In this document: in pieces, positions 1 through 6,157 of the stretch | Layout: each line of letters starts with the position of its first letter | How positions within the stretch are numbered: position 1 is the first letter of the stretch | Made by a program: the position numbers and the translations under genes | Notes under the pieces: model-generated | Told to the model about the DNA's origin: nothing | What the model saw: the letters and a program-made list of their open reading frames with translations, nothing else | Database searches by the model: none | DNA from: BS750m-G62 sp964577175 | GTDB lineage: Bacteria > Planctomycetota > Phycisphaerae > FEN-1346 | Assembly: GCA_964577175.1 (NCBI GenBank) | Contig: CAZNYC010000145.1 | Coordinates: 1 to 9,558 of the forward strand | Direction: 5' to 3' | DNA: 9,558 nt

Positions 1-877
1 ACGGCACGAGGTCCGGCTCCGGGAAGTAGCGGTAATCGTGCGCCTCTTCCTTCGACCGCATCAGGAACGAAGTGCCGCGGTCGTCGTTCCAGCCGCGGGT
101 CGATTTGCCGAGGTTCTCCAGGGTGTACCCGTCCGGGTCGGCGGCAAGTTCGTCGCGGTGGCGGCGGATTTCGAACTCGCACGCCCGCTCCACGCTGCGG
201 AACGAATTGAGATTCTTAATCTCCGTGATGGGCGTGTAGCGGGGCGCACCGCCCTCCTCACCGATCTTCAGGCTGATGTTCGGCTCGAACCGCATCTGCC
301 CGAGTTGCATGTTGCAATGGCCAACGCCGAGGTAGACGGCCAGTTGCCGCAGCGCCTCGCCGTACGCCCGCGCCTGGGCGGCGGAATGGATGTCCGGCTC
401 CGAGACGATCTCCAGCAGGGGCGTGCCCGTCCGGTTCAGGTCCACCTCCGAGACGTTCGAGCCGTCCTCGGCGTGGACGAGTTTGCCGGCGTCCTCCTCC
501 AGGTGGACGCGCGTGATTCGGGCGCGGAACGTCTTGCCGTCCCGTTCCACGTCCAGGTGCCCGCCGAGGCCGAGCGGCTCGTCGTATTCGGATATCTGGT
601 AATTCTTCGGCAGATCCGGGTAATAGTAGTGCTTGCGGTCCCACTTGGCGAAGTCGGGGATGCGGCAGCCGAGGCCGATGGCCATCCGGACGGCGAGTTC
701 CACCGCCTTCTCGTTCATGACGGGCAGGACGCCCGGCATGCCGAGGCACACGGGGCAGACCCGCGTGTTGGGCGGGGCGTCGTAGGCCACTTCGCACGGG
801 CAGAACATCTTCGTCCGGGTCGCCAGGTGCAGGTGCACCTCCATGCCGATGGTCGGGACGGGGTCCGCGGCACTCAT
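1..877 (-). CDS. gatB: Aspartyl/glutamyl-tRNA(Asn/Gln) amidotransferase subunit B, 3' end cut off by the window edge
   Basis: GatB is the kinase and amidotransferase subunit of GatCAB. It phosphorylates the side chain of Glu on mischarged tRNA(Gln), or Asp on tRNA(Asn), and replaces the phosphate with ammonia channelled from GatA. The first 292 residues are present. They show GMEVH near the N terminus (E13, H15), a CPC...CPVC cysteine set (C26, C28, C41, C44) that fits the GatB zinc site, YPDLPKNYQIS (86-96), HLEEDAGKL (125-133, metal-binding E128), EIVSEPD (156-162), EIKNLNSFR (219-227) and MRSKEEAHDYRYFPEPDL (273-290). These are near-diagnostic family motifs. The substrate-binding segment reads MRFEPNIS rather than the common RCDAN form. 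The C-terminal helical and YqeY-like tail lies outside the window. The ATG overlaps the gatA stop as ATGA, so translation is probably coupled. The identification is firm; the substrate (Gln, Asn or both) cannot be read from this. Confidence 0.97.
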   Translation of the reverse strand, partial: MSAADPVPTIGMEVHLHLATRTKMFCPCEVAYDAPPNTRVCPVCLGMPGVLPVMNEKAVELAVRMAIGLGCRIPDFAKWDRKHYYYPDLPKNYQISEYDEPLGLGGHLDVERDGKTFRARITRVHLEEDAGKLVHAEDGSNVSEVDLNRTGTPLLEIVSEPDIHSAAQARAYGEALRQLAVYLGVGHCNMQLGQMRFEPNISLKIGEEGGAPRYTPITEIKNLNSFRSVERACEFEIRRHRDELAADPDGYTLENLGKSTRGWNDDRGTSFLMRSKEEAHDYRYFPEPDLVP

Positions 878-2364
878 GCCGATTCCTCGCAGACGGGCGG
901 GCGGCGGCCGGCCCAGCCGGTGGCGCGTTCGTGCATGCGGGCGATGCGCAGCAGGCGGTCCTCCGTAAAGACGCCCGAGAGAATCTGGAGGCCCACCGGC
1001 AGCCCGTCGTCGGTGAAGCCCGCCGGGATGCTGACGCCGGCGATGCCGGCCATGCTCGCGCCCACCGTGAAGAGGTCGGAGAGGTACATGGCGAGCGGGT
1101 CGTCGAGGCGTTCGCCCAGGCGGAAGGCGGGCGTCGGGCTGGCCGGGCCCATGAGGCAGTCGCACCGGTCAAAGGCGGCGTCGAAGTCCTGCCGCACCAG
1201 CCGCCGCACCTTCAGGGCCTTCTTGTAATACGCATCGTAATAGCCGGATGAGAGGGCGAACGTGCCGAGCATGATCCGCCGCTTGACCTCGTCGCCGAAG
1301 CCCTCGCTGCGGCTGCGCATCATCATGTCGATCATGTCGGCGGCCTCGCTGGAGCGGTGGCCGTAATGCACGCCGTCGTAGCGCGCGAGGTTCGAAGACG
1401 CCTCGCTCGGCGCGACGAGGTAGTACGTGGCGATGGCGTAGTCGGTGGCGTGGGGGAGGTCCACCTCGACGACCTCGGCGCCCAGGCCTTCGCACGCGGC
1501 GATGGCCTCGCGGACGACTCGCTCGACCTCCCCGTCCAGTCCCTCGCCGAAGAATTCCTTCGGCACGCCGATGCGGAGGGGCTGGACGGGCTCGTCGAGG
1601 TCCGCAAGGTAATCCGGCACGGGCGCGTCCGACGCCGGGACGCTCGTGGAATCGCGCGGGTCGTGGCCCGCGACGGCCTGGAGCAGGAGGGCGGCGTCGC
1701 CGACGGTGCGGGCAATGGGGCCGATCTGGTCCAGGCTGGACGCGAACGCCACGAGACCGTAGCGGCTCACCCGGCCGTAGGTGGGCTTCAGGCCGACGAC
1801 GCTGCACAGGCTGGCGGGCTGGCGGATGGAACCGCCCGTGTCCGACCCGAGGGCGACGGGGACGAGCCTTGCGGCGACGGCGGCGGCGCTTCCGCCGCTC
1901 GAGCCCCCGGGCACGCGCTGCGTGTCCCACGGGTTGTGCGTCGGGCCGAAGCAGGAATGCTCCGTGGACGAGCCCATGGCGAACTCGTCCATGTTCGTCT
2001 TGCCGACGATGACGGCGCCCTCGGCCAGCAGCCGCTCCACGACGTGGGCGTTGTACGGGGCGTGCCAGGTGCGGAGGATGCGGCTGCCGCAGGCCGTCGG
2101 TAGACGATCGGCGGTGGCCATGTTGTCTTTGACGGCGACGGGCAGGCCCGCCAGGAGGCCGACGTCCTCGCCGGCCGCCCTACGGCGGTCGATCTCGGCG
2201 GCCCGGGCACGGGCGGCGTCGGCATCGGTGGAGGCGAAGGCGTGAACGGTGGGCTCGAGGCGGTCGATGGCGTCGAGGCAGGCGTCGGCAGCCTCGGCGG
2301 CGGTGAGGTCGCGCCGGCGGAGGGCGTCGCGAAGGTCGCAGGCTGTGCGGTCGAGGATGGACAT
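874..2364 (-). CDS. gatA: Aspartyl/glutamyl-tRNA(Asn/Gln) amidotransferase subunit A
   Basis: GatA is the amidase-signature glutaminase of GatCAB. It hydrolyses glutamine and passes the ammonia to GatB. The predicted protein has 496 residues, a normal length. The Ser-cisSer-Lys triad is visible: K79 in GLPVAVKDN, S155 in PGGSSGGSAAAV and S179 in SDTGGSIRQPAS. The spacing of 24 between the two serines matches the family. GRVSRYGLVAFASSLDQIGP (197-216) and GLPVGLQI near the C terminus also fit. The ATG at 2362-2364 was chosen because the protein then begins MSILDRTACDLRDALRRRDL, like other GatA. The frame stays open upstream to 2460, but that stretch is palindromic repeat sequence. No clear Shine-Dalgarno site precedes the ATG. 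It lies downstream of rpmB and gatC but is separated from gatC by repeats and an assembly gap, so co-transcription with them is likely but not shown. The 3' end overlaps gatB by four bases. Confidence 0.98.
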   Translation of the reverse strand: MSILDRTACDLRDALRRRDLTAAEAADACLDAIDRLEPTVHAFASTDADAARARAAEIDRRRAAGEDVGLLAGLPVAVKDNMATADRLPTACGSRILRTWHAPYNAHVVERLLAEGAVIVGKTNMDEFAMGSSTEHSCFGPTHNPWDTQRVPGGSSGGSAAAVAARLVPVALGSDTGGSIRQPASLCSVVGLKPTYGRVSRYGLVAFASSLDQIGPIARTVGDAALLLQAVAGHDPRDSTSVPASDAPVPDYLADLDEPVQPLRIGVPKEFFGEGLDGEVERVVREAIAACEGLGAEVVEVDLPHATDYAIATYYLVAPSEASSNLARYDGVHYGHRSSEAADMIDMMMRSRSEGFGDEVKRRIMLGTFALSSGYYDAYYKKALKVRRLVRQDFDAAFDRCDCLMGPASPTPAFRLGERLDDPLAMYLSDLFTVGASMAGIAGVSIPAGFTDDGLPVGLQILSGVFTEDRLLRIARMHERATGWAGRRPPVCEESA

Positions 2365-2380
2365 GGGTGTTGTCGTATTT

Positions 2381-2467
2381 GCGCCGGGTGCCACTGGCTG
2401 CTTGCCGGCCAGTGCTTCCCGCCAGGGTGAACACAGTGGCGGACAAGCCGCCAGTGGCACCCGGCGC
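2381..2467. repeat. Long inverted repeat made of two facing palindromic units, in front of gatA
   Basis: The 18 bases at 2381-2398 are exactly the reverse complement of 2450-2467. Similarity continues inwards with a few mismatches, so the whole stretch could fold into one long hairpin. Each half is also a small palindrome: CACTGGC at 2392-2398 pairs with GCCAGTG at 2408-2414, and the other half folds similarly with one mismatch. Each unit starts GTGCCAC and has CTTG in the loop. The repeat begins 17 bases upstream of the gatA start and ends 7 bases before the run of N. It looks like a REP/BIME-type intergenic element. No protein gene fits here. Confidence 0.85.
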
Positions 2468-2474
2468 CGCGCGT

Positions 2475-2574
2475 NNNNNNNNNNNNNNNNNNNNNNNNNN
2501 NNNNNNNNNNNNNNNNNNNNNNNNNNNNNNNNNNNNNNNNNNNNNNNNNNNNNNNNNNNNNNNNNNNNNNNNNN
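2475..2574. other. Assembly gap (100 N)
   Basis: There are exactly 100 N, the usual placeholder for a scaffold gap of unknown size. The gap falls between gatC and gatA, with palindromic repeats on both sides, which probably explains the break. The true distance between the two genes is unknown, and a small gene or more repeats could be hidden here. Reading frames that appear to run across it mean nothing. Confidence 0.97.
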
Positions 2575-2607
2575 CCGCGGCTCGTGGCTCGGTGCTCGTG
2601 GCCCTCT

Positions 2608-2629
2608 GCCGCGGCACGCCGCGGCCTAC
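2608..2629 (-). repeat. GC-rich palindrome just downstream of gatC (second copy after rsfS)
   Basis: Read on the minus strand, this 22-base element starts four bases after the gatC stop codon with GTAGGCCGCGG. GCCGCGG at 2608-2614 pairs with CCGCGGC at 2619-2625 around a four-base loop. The same element with one base change is at 9508-9529, in the same orientation just after the rsfS stop. It could act as a transcript-end hairpin, but there is no following T-run, so a classical intrinsic terminator is not supported. Confidence 0.75.
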
Positions 2630-2632
2630 TCG

Positions 2633-2935
2633 TTACGCGCTGCTGCCGTCGTCGATGACGCGGGGCACGCGGAAGCAGCCGTCCGCGGCGTCGGGCGCCC
2701 CGCCGAGGGCCTCCTCGTTCGAGAGACCCGGCCGGGGCTCGTCGGCGCGGAGGACGTTCCGCAGCGGCAGGGCGTGGGCGAGGGGCTCGACGTCCTCGGT
2801 GTCGAGTTCGCCCAGTTGGTTCACGTAGTCGACGATGGAGGAGAGTTGCTCCGCGAACTTCGCGACGTCGTCGTCGGCGAGGTGGATGCGGCCGAGGTGA
2901 GCCACGTGCAGGACGTCCTCTCGCGAGAGGCCCAT
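2633..2935 (-). CDS. gatC: Aspartyl/glutamyl-tRNA(Asn/Gln) amidotransferase subunit C
   Basis: GatC is the small subunit that wraps around the GatA-GatB interface and stabilises the transamidosome. The product is 100 residues, typical for the family. It begins MGLSREDVLHVAHLGRIHL, matching the usual start in which two helices carry V-x-H-x-A-x-L-A/G-R. It continues FAEQLSSIVDYVNQLGELDT (26-45), then VEPLAHALPLRNVLRADEP (47-65) and a C-terminal V-P-R-V-I segment. The ATG at 2933-2935 has a GGAG site about 7 bases upstream. The frame is open 13 codons further upstream, but that part is encoded by a palindromic repeat and adds nothing GatC-like. It is the second gene after the rpmB promoter, about 117 bases downstream of the rpmB stop, with hairpin repeats in between. 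Confidence 0.96.
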   Translation of the reverse strand: MGLSREDVLHVAHLGRIHLADDDVAKFAEQLSSIVDYVNQLGELDTEDVEPLAHALPLRNVLRADEPRPGLSNEEALGGAPDAADGCFRVPRVIDDGSSA

Positions 2936-2954
2936 CGGCGTTCTCCGGGCGCGG

Positions 2955-2972
2955 GGCACAGGCGCCTGTGCC
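2955..2972. repeat. Perfect 18-bp palindrome upstream of gatC
   Basis: The sequence GGCACAGGCGCCTGTGCC is its own reverse complement over all 18 bases. It lies 20 bases upstream of the gatC start and overlaps the first bases of the next palindromic unit (2968 onward). It could be an operator for a dimeric regulator. Its position inside a repeat cluster makes a repeat-element origin more likely. Confidence 0.7.
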
Positions 2973-3022
2973 ACGGCGGGTCTTGTCCCGCCGTGTTCTT
3001 CTCCGGCCGTGGCACGGGGCGC
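2968..3022. repeat. Pair of facing GTGCCAC palindromic units between rpmB and gatC
   Basis: The first unit, on the plus strand, starts GTGCCAC at 2968. CACGGCGGG at 2972-2980 pairs with CCCGCCGTG at 2987-2995 around the loop TCTTGT, and GTGTTC follows. A second unit on the minus strand starts GTGCCAC at 3015 and runs to about 3003, where it is cut short. The 20 bases at 3003-3022 recur exactly at 3554-3573. In the direction of transcription the cluster lies in the rpmB-gatC spacer, where a hairpin could shape transcript ends or stability. Confidence 0.85.
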
Positions 3023-3052
3023 AAGGAAGCGGGGAGGCGGGCGCGCGGGCGG

Positions 3053-3310
3053 CTACTTGGATTCGACGGCCGGCCGCTTGCCGGGTTTCTTCACCTTGCC
3101 GCTGCGGAGGCACTGGGCGCAGATGCGCATCCGCTTGCGGGTGCCGTCCGGCAGTTCGACGCGGACGCGTTGGAGGTTCGGCTTGAACTTGCGTCTGTTG
3201 ATGCCGGTGACCTTGCGTCCGACGCCGCCGAGGTACTTGGCCTTGCCGCGGCGTGTGATGGAGTTGCCCATCCGGCCGCTCTTGCCGCAGATTTCGCACT
3301 TCGCTGCCAC
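3053..3310 (-). CDS. rpmB: 50S ribosomal protein L28, zinc-ribbon form
   Basis: L28 is a small basic protein of the large ribosomal subunit. The 85-residue product begins MAAKCEICGKSGRMGNSIT, followed by TRRGKAKYLGGVGRKVTGINRR and NLQRVRVELPDGTRKRMRIC, all typical of L28. Two CxxC pairs, C5/C8 and C64/C67, make this the zinc-binding (C+) version rather than the cysteine-free version that some bacteria use in low zinc. Length and basic character are normal. The start is GTG at 3308-3310 with a GGAGG site about 8 bases upstream, and starting there puts CEICGK in its usual place. It is the first gene after a promoter at 3356-3383, with about 40 bases of leader, and appears to head the rpmB-gatC-gatA-gatB cluster. 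Confidence 0.97.
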   Translation of the reverse strand: MAAKCEICGKSGRMGNSITRRGKAKYLGGVGRKVTGINRRKFKPNLQRVRVELPDGTRKRMRICAQCLRSGKVKKPGKRPAVESK

Positions 3311-3355
3311 GATCCGTCCTCCGTCCGTTGGTTTCCGCCTGCACTAAGACGGAAC

Positions 3356-3383
3356 AGTATACGGGTTTCGCGGGCGGGTTCAA
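3356..3383 (-). promoter_or_regulatory. Probable sigma70-type promoter for rpmB and the gat genes
   Basis: On the minus strand there is a TTGAAC -35 box (3378-3383), a 16-base spacer and a TATACT -10 box (3356-3361). The -10 is one base from consensus. Transcription would start near 3349, giving a leader of about 40 bases with GGAGG before the GTG of rpmB. The AT-rich -10 stands out in GC-rich surroundings. No operator or riboswitch is visible. Confidence 0.6.
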
Positions 3384-3449
3384 GGGGATTTCGGGTGACA
3401 TGGGCGTGCCGAGCCGGGCGCGGAAGCGGCCGGACATCACCATCCGCCT

Positions 3450-3461
3450 TGGCACGTGCCA
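3450..3461. repeat. Short palindrome between the transporter and rpmB
   Basis: TGGCACGTGCCA is a perfect 12-bp palindrome. It equals the outer GTGCCA motif of the nearby hairpin units joined end to end, so it may be a remnant of two facing units. An operator role is possible but nothing else supports it. The rest of 3384-3537 contains no gene, tRNA or clear signal that I can support. Confidence 0.4.
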
Positions 3462-3537
3462 TTGCGGGTGACGATGACCCGCCGCTCCCGCGTCGGGTTC
3501 GAACGGCGCGAGGCCATGCTCGGAATGACAATTGCAC

Positions 3538-3573
3538 CCACGGCCGGGCAAGACCGGCCGTGGCACGGGGCGC
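3538..3573 (-). repeat. GTGCCAC palindromic unit at the 3' end of the transporter operon, possible terminator
   Basis: CCACGGCCGG at 3538-3547 pairs perfectly with CCGGCCGTGG at 3554-3563, a 10-bp stem with a six-base loop. On the minus strand it begins a few bases after the stop codon of the permease-binding protein gene. The 20 bases at 3554-3573 are identical to 3003-3022. The downstream sequence is only weakly T-rich, so if it ends transcription it is not a textbook intrinsic terminator. It belongs to the same family as 2381-2467 and 2968-3022. Confidence 0.8.
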
Positions 3574-3575
3574 GC

Positions 3576-5204
3576 TTACTCCTCCGCCACGCCGATCTCG
3601 CGTCGGAGCCAGTCGGCGGCCTGGTCGGCGGTCCGGCTGTTCTCATCGCGCATGACCTGGTAATTGGCCCGTCTCATCGTCTCGACGGGAATGGCCCGCA
3701 CCAACGGCCGCAGCGCCCGGGCCAGGGCCTCGTCCTCGGCCACGCCGGGCGCAAGGAGCAGCACGGCGTCGTACGGCGGGATGATCTGCTTCGGGTCCTC
3801 CAGGACGACCAGGTCGTAGGCGGCGATGCGGCCGTCGCTCGTGAAGGCGGCGATGACGTCCACCTCGCCCGTCGCCACCGCTTTGTACATGAAGGTGGCC
3901 TGGTACTGCTTGCGCTCGGCGAAGGAGAGGCCGTAGGCGTCGCGGAGGCGGGTCCATTCCGGCCGGCCGAAGAACTCGTAACTGCCGCCGATCTTCAGGT
4001 CCGCCGACACGCCGGCCAGGTCGTCGATGGACTCGACGCCGAGGGCCTCGGCCCGGTCGCGTTTCATGGCCAGGGCGTAGGCGTTCTCGAAGCCCAGCGG
4101 CCCGAGGCAGCGGATGCCCTTGCGGCGGGCCAGCCACCACGTCATGTCCGTCAGGACGGTGTGGGGGTCGGCCACGGTATCGCGTTTCATCTGGTTGACC
4201 CAGATGGTGCCGGAGTAATCGACGTAGACGTCGATCTCGCCGGAGGCCAGGGCCCGGAAGACGACGGCCGAGCCGAGCCCCTCCCGCATGCGGGTGCCGA
4301 GGCCGGCAGCCTCTATCTGCCCGCGGATGGCGGCCGCCAGGACGTACTGCTCGGCGAAGGTCTTGGAGCCGATGGCGTAGGTCGCCTTGGTCGCCTCGGC
4401 GGGGCCCTCGTCCGTCTCGCCGCGGAACCATCCGCGCAGCAGTCCCTCGCCCTGGACGGCCGGCAGCGCCAGGCCACCGAGGATCACGACGCCCAGCCCC
4501 ACGGCGGCGCCGACGACGCGGCCGCGGCGCCGAAGGTCCACGCCCGTCTGCATGAGGCCGATCAACTGGTCCAGCACCAGGGCCAGGACCGCGGCGAAGA
4601 CGCACCCGAACAGGACGGCGATCCAGTTCTCCATATACAGGCCGCTGAAGATGTACGTGCCGAGGCTCGTCTGGCCGATGGGGGCCGAGAGGGTGGCGAT
4701 GCCGACGACCCAGACCGTGGCGGTCCGGACGCCCGCGATGATGACCGGCAGGGCGAGCGGCAGTTCGACCTTCAGGAGCACCTGCATCGGCCGCATGCCC
4801 AGGCCCCGGGCGGCCTCCGTCATCGCCGGGTCCACCCCCGTGATGGCCGTCACCGTATTCCGAAGCACCGGCAGCATGCTGTAGAGCGTCAGGGCGATGA
4901 TGGTCGGCAGGAACCCGAGGGCCGAAATCGACACGCCCATCCACCGGCTCGTCAGGTACGACACGCCCACCAGCACCGGAAAGAACAGCGCCAGCAGCGC
5001 CATGCTCGGAATCGTCTGGATGATGCTGGCGGCCGTCAGGACCGGCCACCGCAGCGCCTTGCTGCGGGCGCCGAGGATCGCCAGCGGCAGGCTGACGACG
5101 ATACCGATGCCAAGGGCCAGCACGCTGATCAGCACGTGCTGGCCGAGGTAACTCGGCAGGTTCCGGAGGCACTCGCCGATCTGTTGCCAGACCTCGCCGG
5201 TCAT
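3576..5204 (-). CDS. Osmoprotectant-family ABC importer: permease fused to substrate-binding protein
   Basis: The product has 542 residues in two parts. Residues 1-250 form a membrane permease with about six hydrophobic segments (roughly 22-45, 54-80, 92-120, 147-175, 190-217 and 231-250). The ATPase-coupling EAA loop is visible at about 130-159 (EAARGLGM...LPLALPVIIAG). Residues 275-542 form a periplasmic binding domain of the OpuC/ProX type, with IGSKTFAEQYVLA (278-290), VYVDYSGT (326-333), GFENAYALAM (371-380), AFTSDGRIAAYDLVVLED (453-470) and PPYDAVLLL (476-484). The last membrane segment tethers the binding domain to the pore outside the cytoplasm. Such fusions occur in BilE/OpuC-like and EgtU transporters, so substrates could be glycine betaine, choline, carnitine or ergothioneine; the sequence does not decide. 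The ATG overlaps the ATPase stop as ATGA, so the two are made together. A hairpin follows the stop codon. Confidence 0.93.
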   Translation of the reverse strand: MTGEVWQQIGECLRNLPSYLGQHVLISVLALGIGIVVSLPLAILGARSKALRWPVLTAASIIQTIPSMALLALFFPVLVGVSYLTSRWMGVSISALGFLPTIIALTLYSMLPVLRNTVTAITGVDPAMTEAARGLGMRPMQVLLKVELPLALPVIIAGVRTATVWVVGIATLSAPIGQTSLGTYIFSGLYMENWIAVLFGCVFAAVLALVLDQLIGLMQTGVDLRRRGRVVGAAVGLGVVILGGLALPAVQGEGLLRGWFRGETDEGPAEATKATYAIGSKTFAEQYVLAAAIRGQIEAAGLGTRMREGLGSAVVFRALASGEIDVYVDYSGTIWVNQMKRDTVADPHTVLTDMTWWLARRKGIRCLGPLGFENAYALAMKRDRAEALGVESIDDLAGVSADLKIGGSYEFFGRPEWTRLRDAYGLSFAERKQYQATFMYKAVATGEVDVIAAFTSDGRIAAYDLVVLEDPKQIIPPYDAVLLLAPGVAEDEALARALRPLVRAIPVETMRRANYQVMRDENSRTADQAADWLRREIGVAEE

Positions 5205-5983
5205 GTGGCCGCGTCCCCTTCCTCCTGGACGATTTGCTCGAGACGGTCGGCCTGTTCCTTGGGCGTCTGCATCAGTTGGCGGACGAAGTCGTCTTCCGGC
5301 CCGGTCATGAGTTCGTGCGGCGTGCCGACCTGGACGATCTCGCCGCTGCGCATGCAGGCGATGCGGTCGGCCATCAGGAGGGCCTCGGTCATGTCGTGGG
5401 TGACCATGACGCTCGTCAGGCCCAAGCGGCGGTGGATGCGGCGGTACTCGTCCTGGAGGCTGGCCCGGGTGAGCGGGTCGAGGGCGCCGAAGGGTTCGTC
5501 CATGAGCATGAGACGCGAGCGGGCGGCCAAGGCCCGGGCCACGCCCACCCGCTGCCGCTGACCGCCGGAAAGGTGCCGCGGCATGCGGTCGCGGAAGGCG
5601 CCGGGGTCGAGGTCAACCATGCGGAGGAGTTCGCCGACCCGCTCGGCGACCGTCGCCCTGTCCCAGCCCAGGAGGTGGGGGACGACGGCCACGTTCTCGC
5701 CGACCGTCATGTGCGGGAAGAGGCCGATCCGCTGGAAGACGTAGCCGATGCGTCGGCGGAGGTCGACGGGGTTCTGGTCGCGGACGTCCTCGCCCGCGAC
5801 CTCGATGTGGCCGGAGGTCGCCTCGATGAGGCGGTTGATCATCTTGAGGGTGGTCGTCTTGCCGCAGCCCGACTCGCCGAGGAGGACCATCAACTCGCCC
5901 TCGCGGACGTGCAGATAGAGCCCGCTGACGGCCCAGGTCCGGCCGCCGTCGTATGACTTGCTGACCTGTTCGAGACGGATCAT
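5201..5983 (-). CDS. Osmoprotectant-family ABC importer ATP-binding protein, no CBS domains
   Basis: This cytoplasmic ATPase powers the permease-binding protein fusion encoded next to it. The 260-residue product shows Walker A GESGCGKTT (36-44), Q-loop Q84 in YVFQRIGLFP, signature LSGGQRQRVGVARAL (138-152), Walker B LMLMDEP (158-164, catalytic E163), D-loop GALDP and switch H196 in VTHDMTEAL. It resembles ProV/OpuCA-type ATPases but ends soon after the nucleotide-binding domain. The paired CBS domains that sense ionic strength in OpuA and extend many relatives to about 380-400 residues are absent. The ATG at 5981-5983 gives MIRLEQVSKSYDGG, the normal family start. A TTG at 6026-6028 is possible in frame but would place the start upstream of the promoter. 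There is no Shine-Dalgarno site; the promoter at 5994-6022 suggests a nearly leaderless message. First gene of a two-gene operon. Confidence 0.94.
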   Translation of the reverse strand: MIRLEQVSKSYDGGRTWAVSGLYLHVREGELMVLLGESGCGKTTTLKMINRLIEATSGHIEVAGEDVRDQNPVDLRRRIGYVFQRIGLFPHMTVGENVAVVPHLLGWDRATVAERVGELLRMVDLDPGAFRDRMPRHLSGGQRQRVGVARALAARSRLMLMDEPFGALDPLTRASLQDEYRRIHRRLGLTSVMVTHDMTEALLMADRIACMRSGEIVQVGTPHELMTGPEDDFVRQLMQTPKEQADRLEQIVQEEGDAAT

Positions 5984-5993
5984 GGCTGCTGGG

Positions 5994-6022
5994 ACCCTAG
6001 ACGTTCGGGCGGGTCGTGTCAA
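5994..6022 (-). promoter_or_regulatory. Probable promoter of the transporter operon, giving a near-leaderless mRNA
   Basis: On the minus strand there is a perfect TTGACA -35 box (6017-6022), a 17-base spacer and TAGGGT (5994-5999), which keeps the TA...T of a -10 box. Only ten bases separate the -10 from the ATG at 5983, so transcription would begin about two to four bases before the start codon. This agrees with the lack of a Shine-Dalgarno site there. Confidence 0.45.
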
Positions 6023-6157
6023 CGGCAAAGCGAGCGGCGTCGCCGAGCCGCCATCCTAAGAGGGCGGGAACTTCCCGGTGCAGCGCGGTCTTCGGCTGCG
6101 CGGGGCGCACCGCGCCGGTGGGGACCCGCGACCTGGGGAGCGGGGGGCGGCGGTGAA

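Noticed and set aside
38..1228. A 396-codon open frame on the plus strand opposite gatB and gatA
   Set aside because: It crosses the gatB-gatA junction in antisense and has no domain-like features; it is explained by codon bias of the real genes.
2365..2460. A 32-codon N-terminal extension of gatA
   Set aside because: It is encoded by the palindromic repeat; the ATG at 2362-2364 gives the normal GatA N terminus.
3491..3510. GGTTCGAAC (3496-3504), resembling the T-loop of a tRNA
   Set aside because: The flanking bases do not form a proper T-stem, and no anticodon arm, D-arm or acceptor stem is visible around it.
1788..3566. Frames running across the run of N from gatA to rpmB
   Set aside because: They pass through unknown bases and are out of frame with all three real genes, so they are artefacts.
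2381..3573. Repeated palindromes as a possible CRISPR array
   Set aside because: The copies are irregularly spaced, on both strands, interrupted by genes, and have no uniform repeat-spacer pattern; no cas genes are present.
3456..5561. A 701-codon open frame on the plus strand opposite the transporter genes
   Set aside because: It spans two genes and an intergenic repeat, and its translation has no recognisable domain. The minus strand carries complete ABC transporter motifs.
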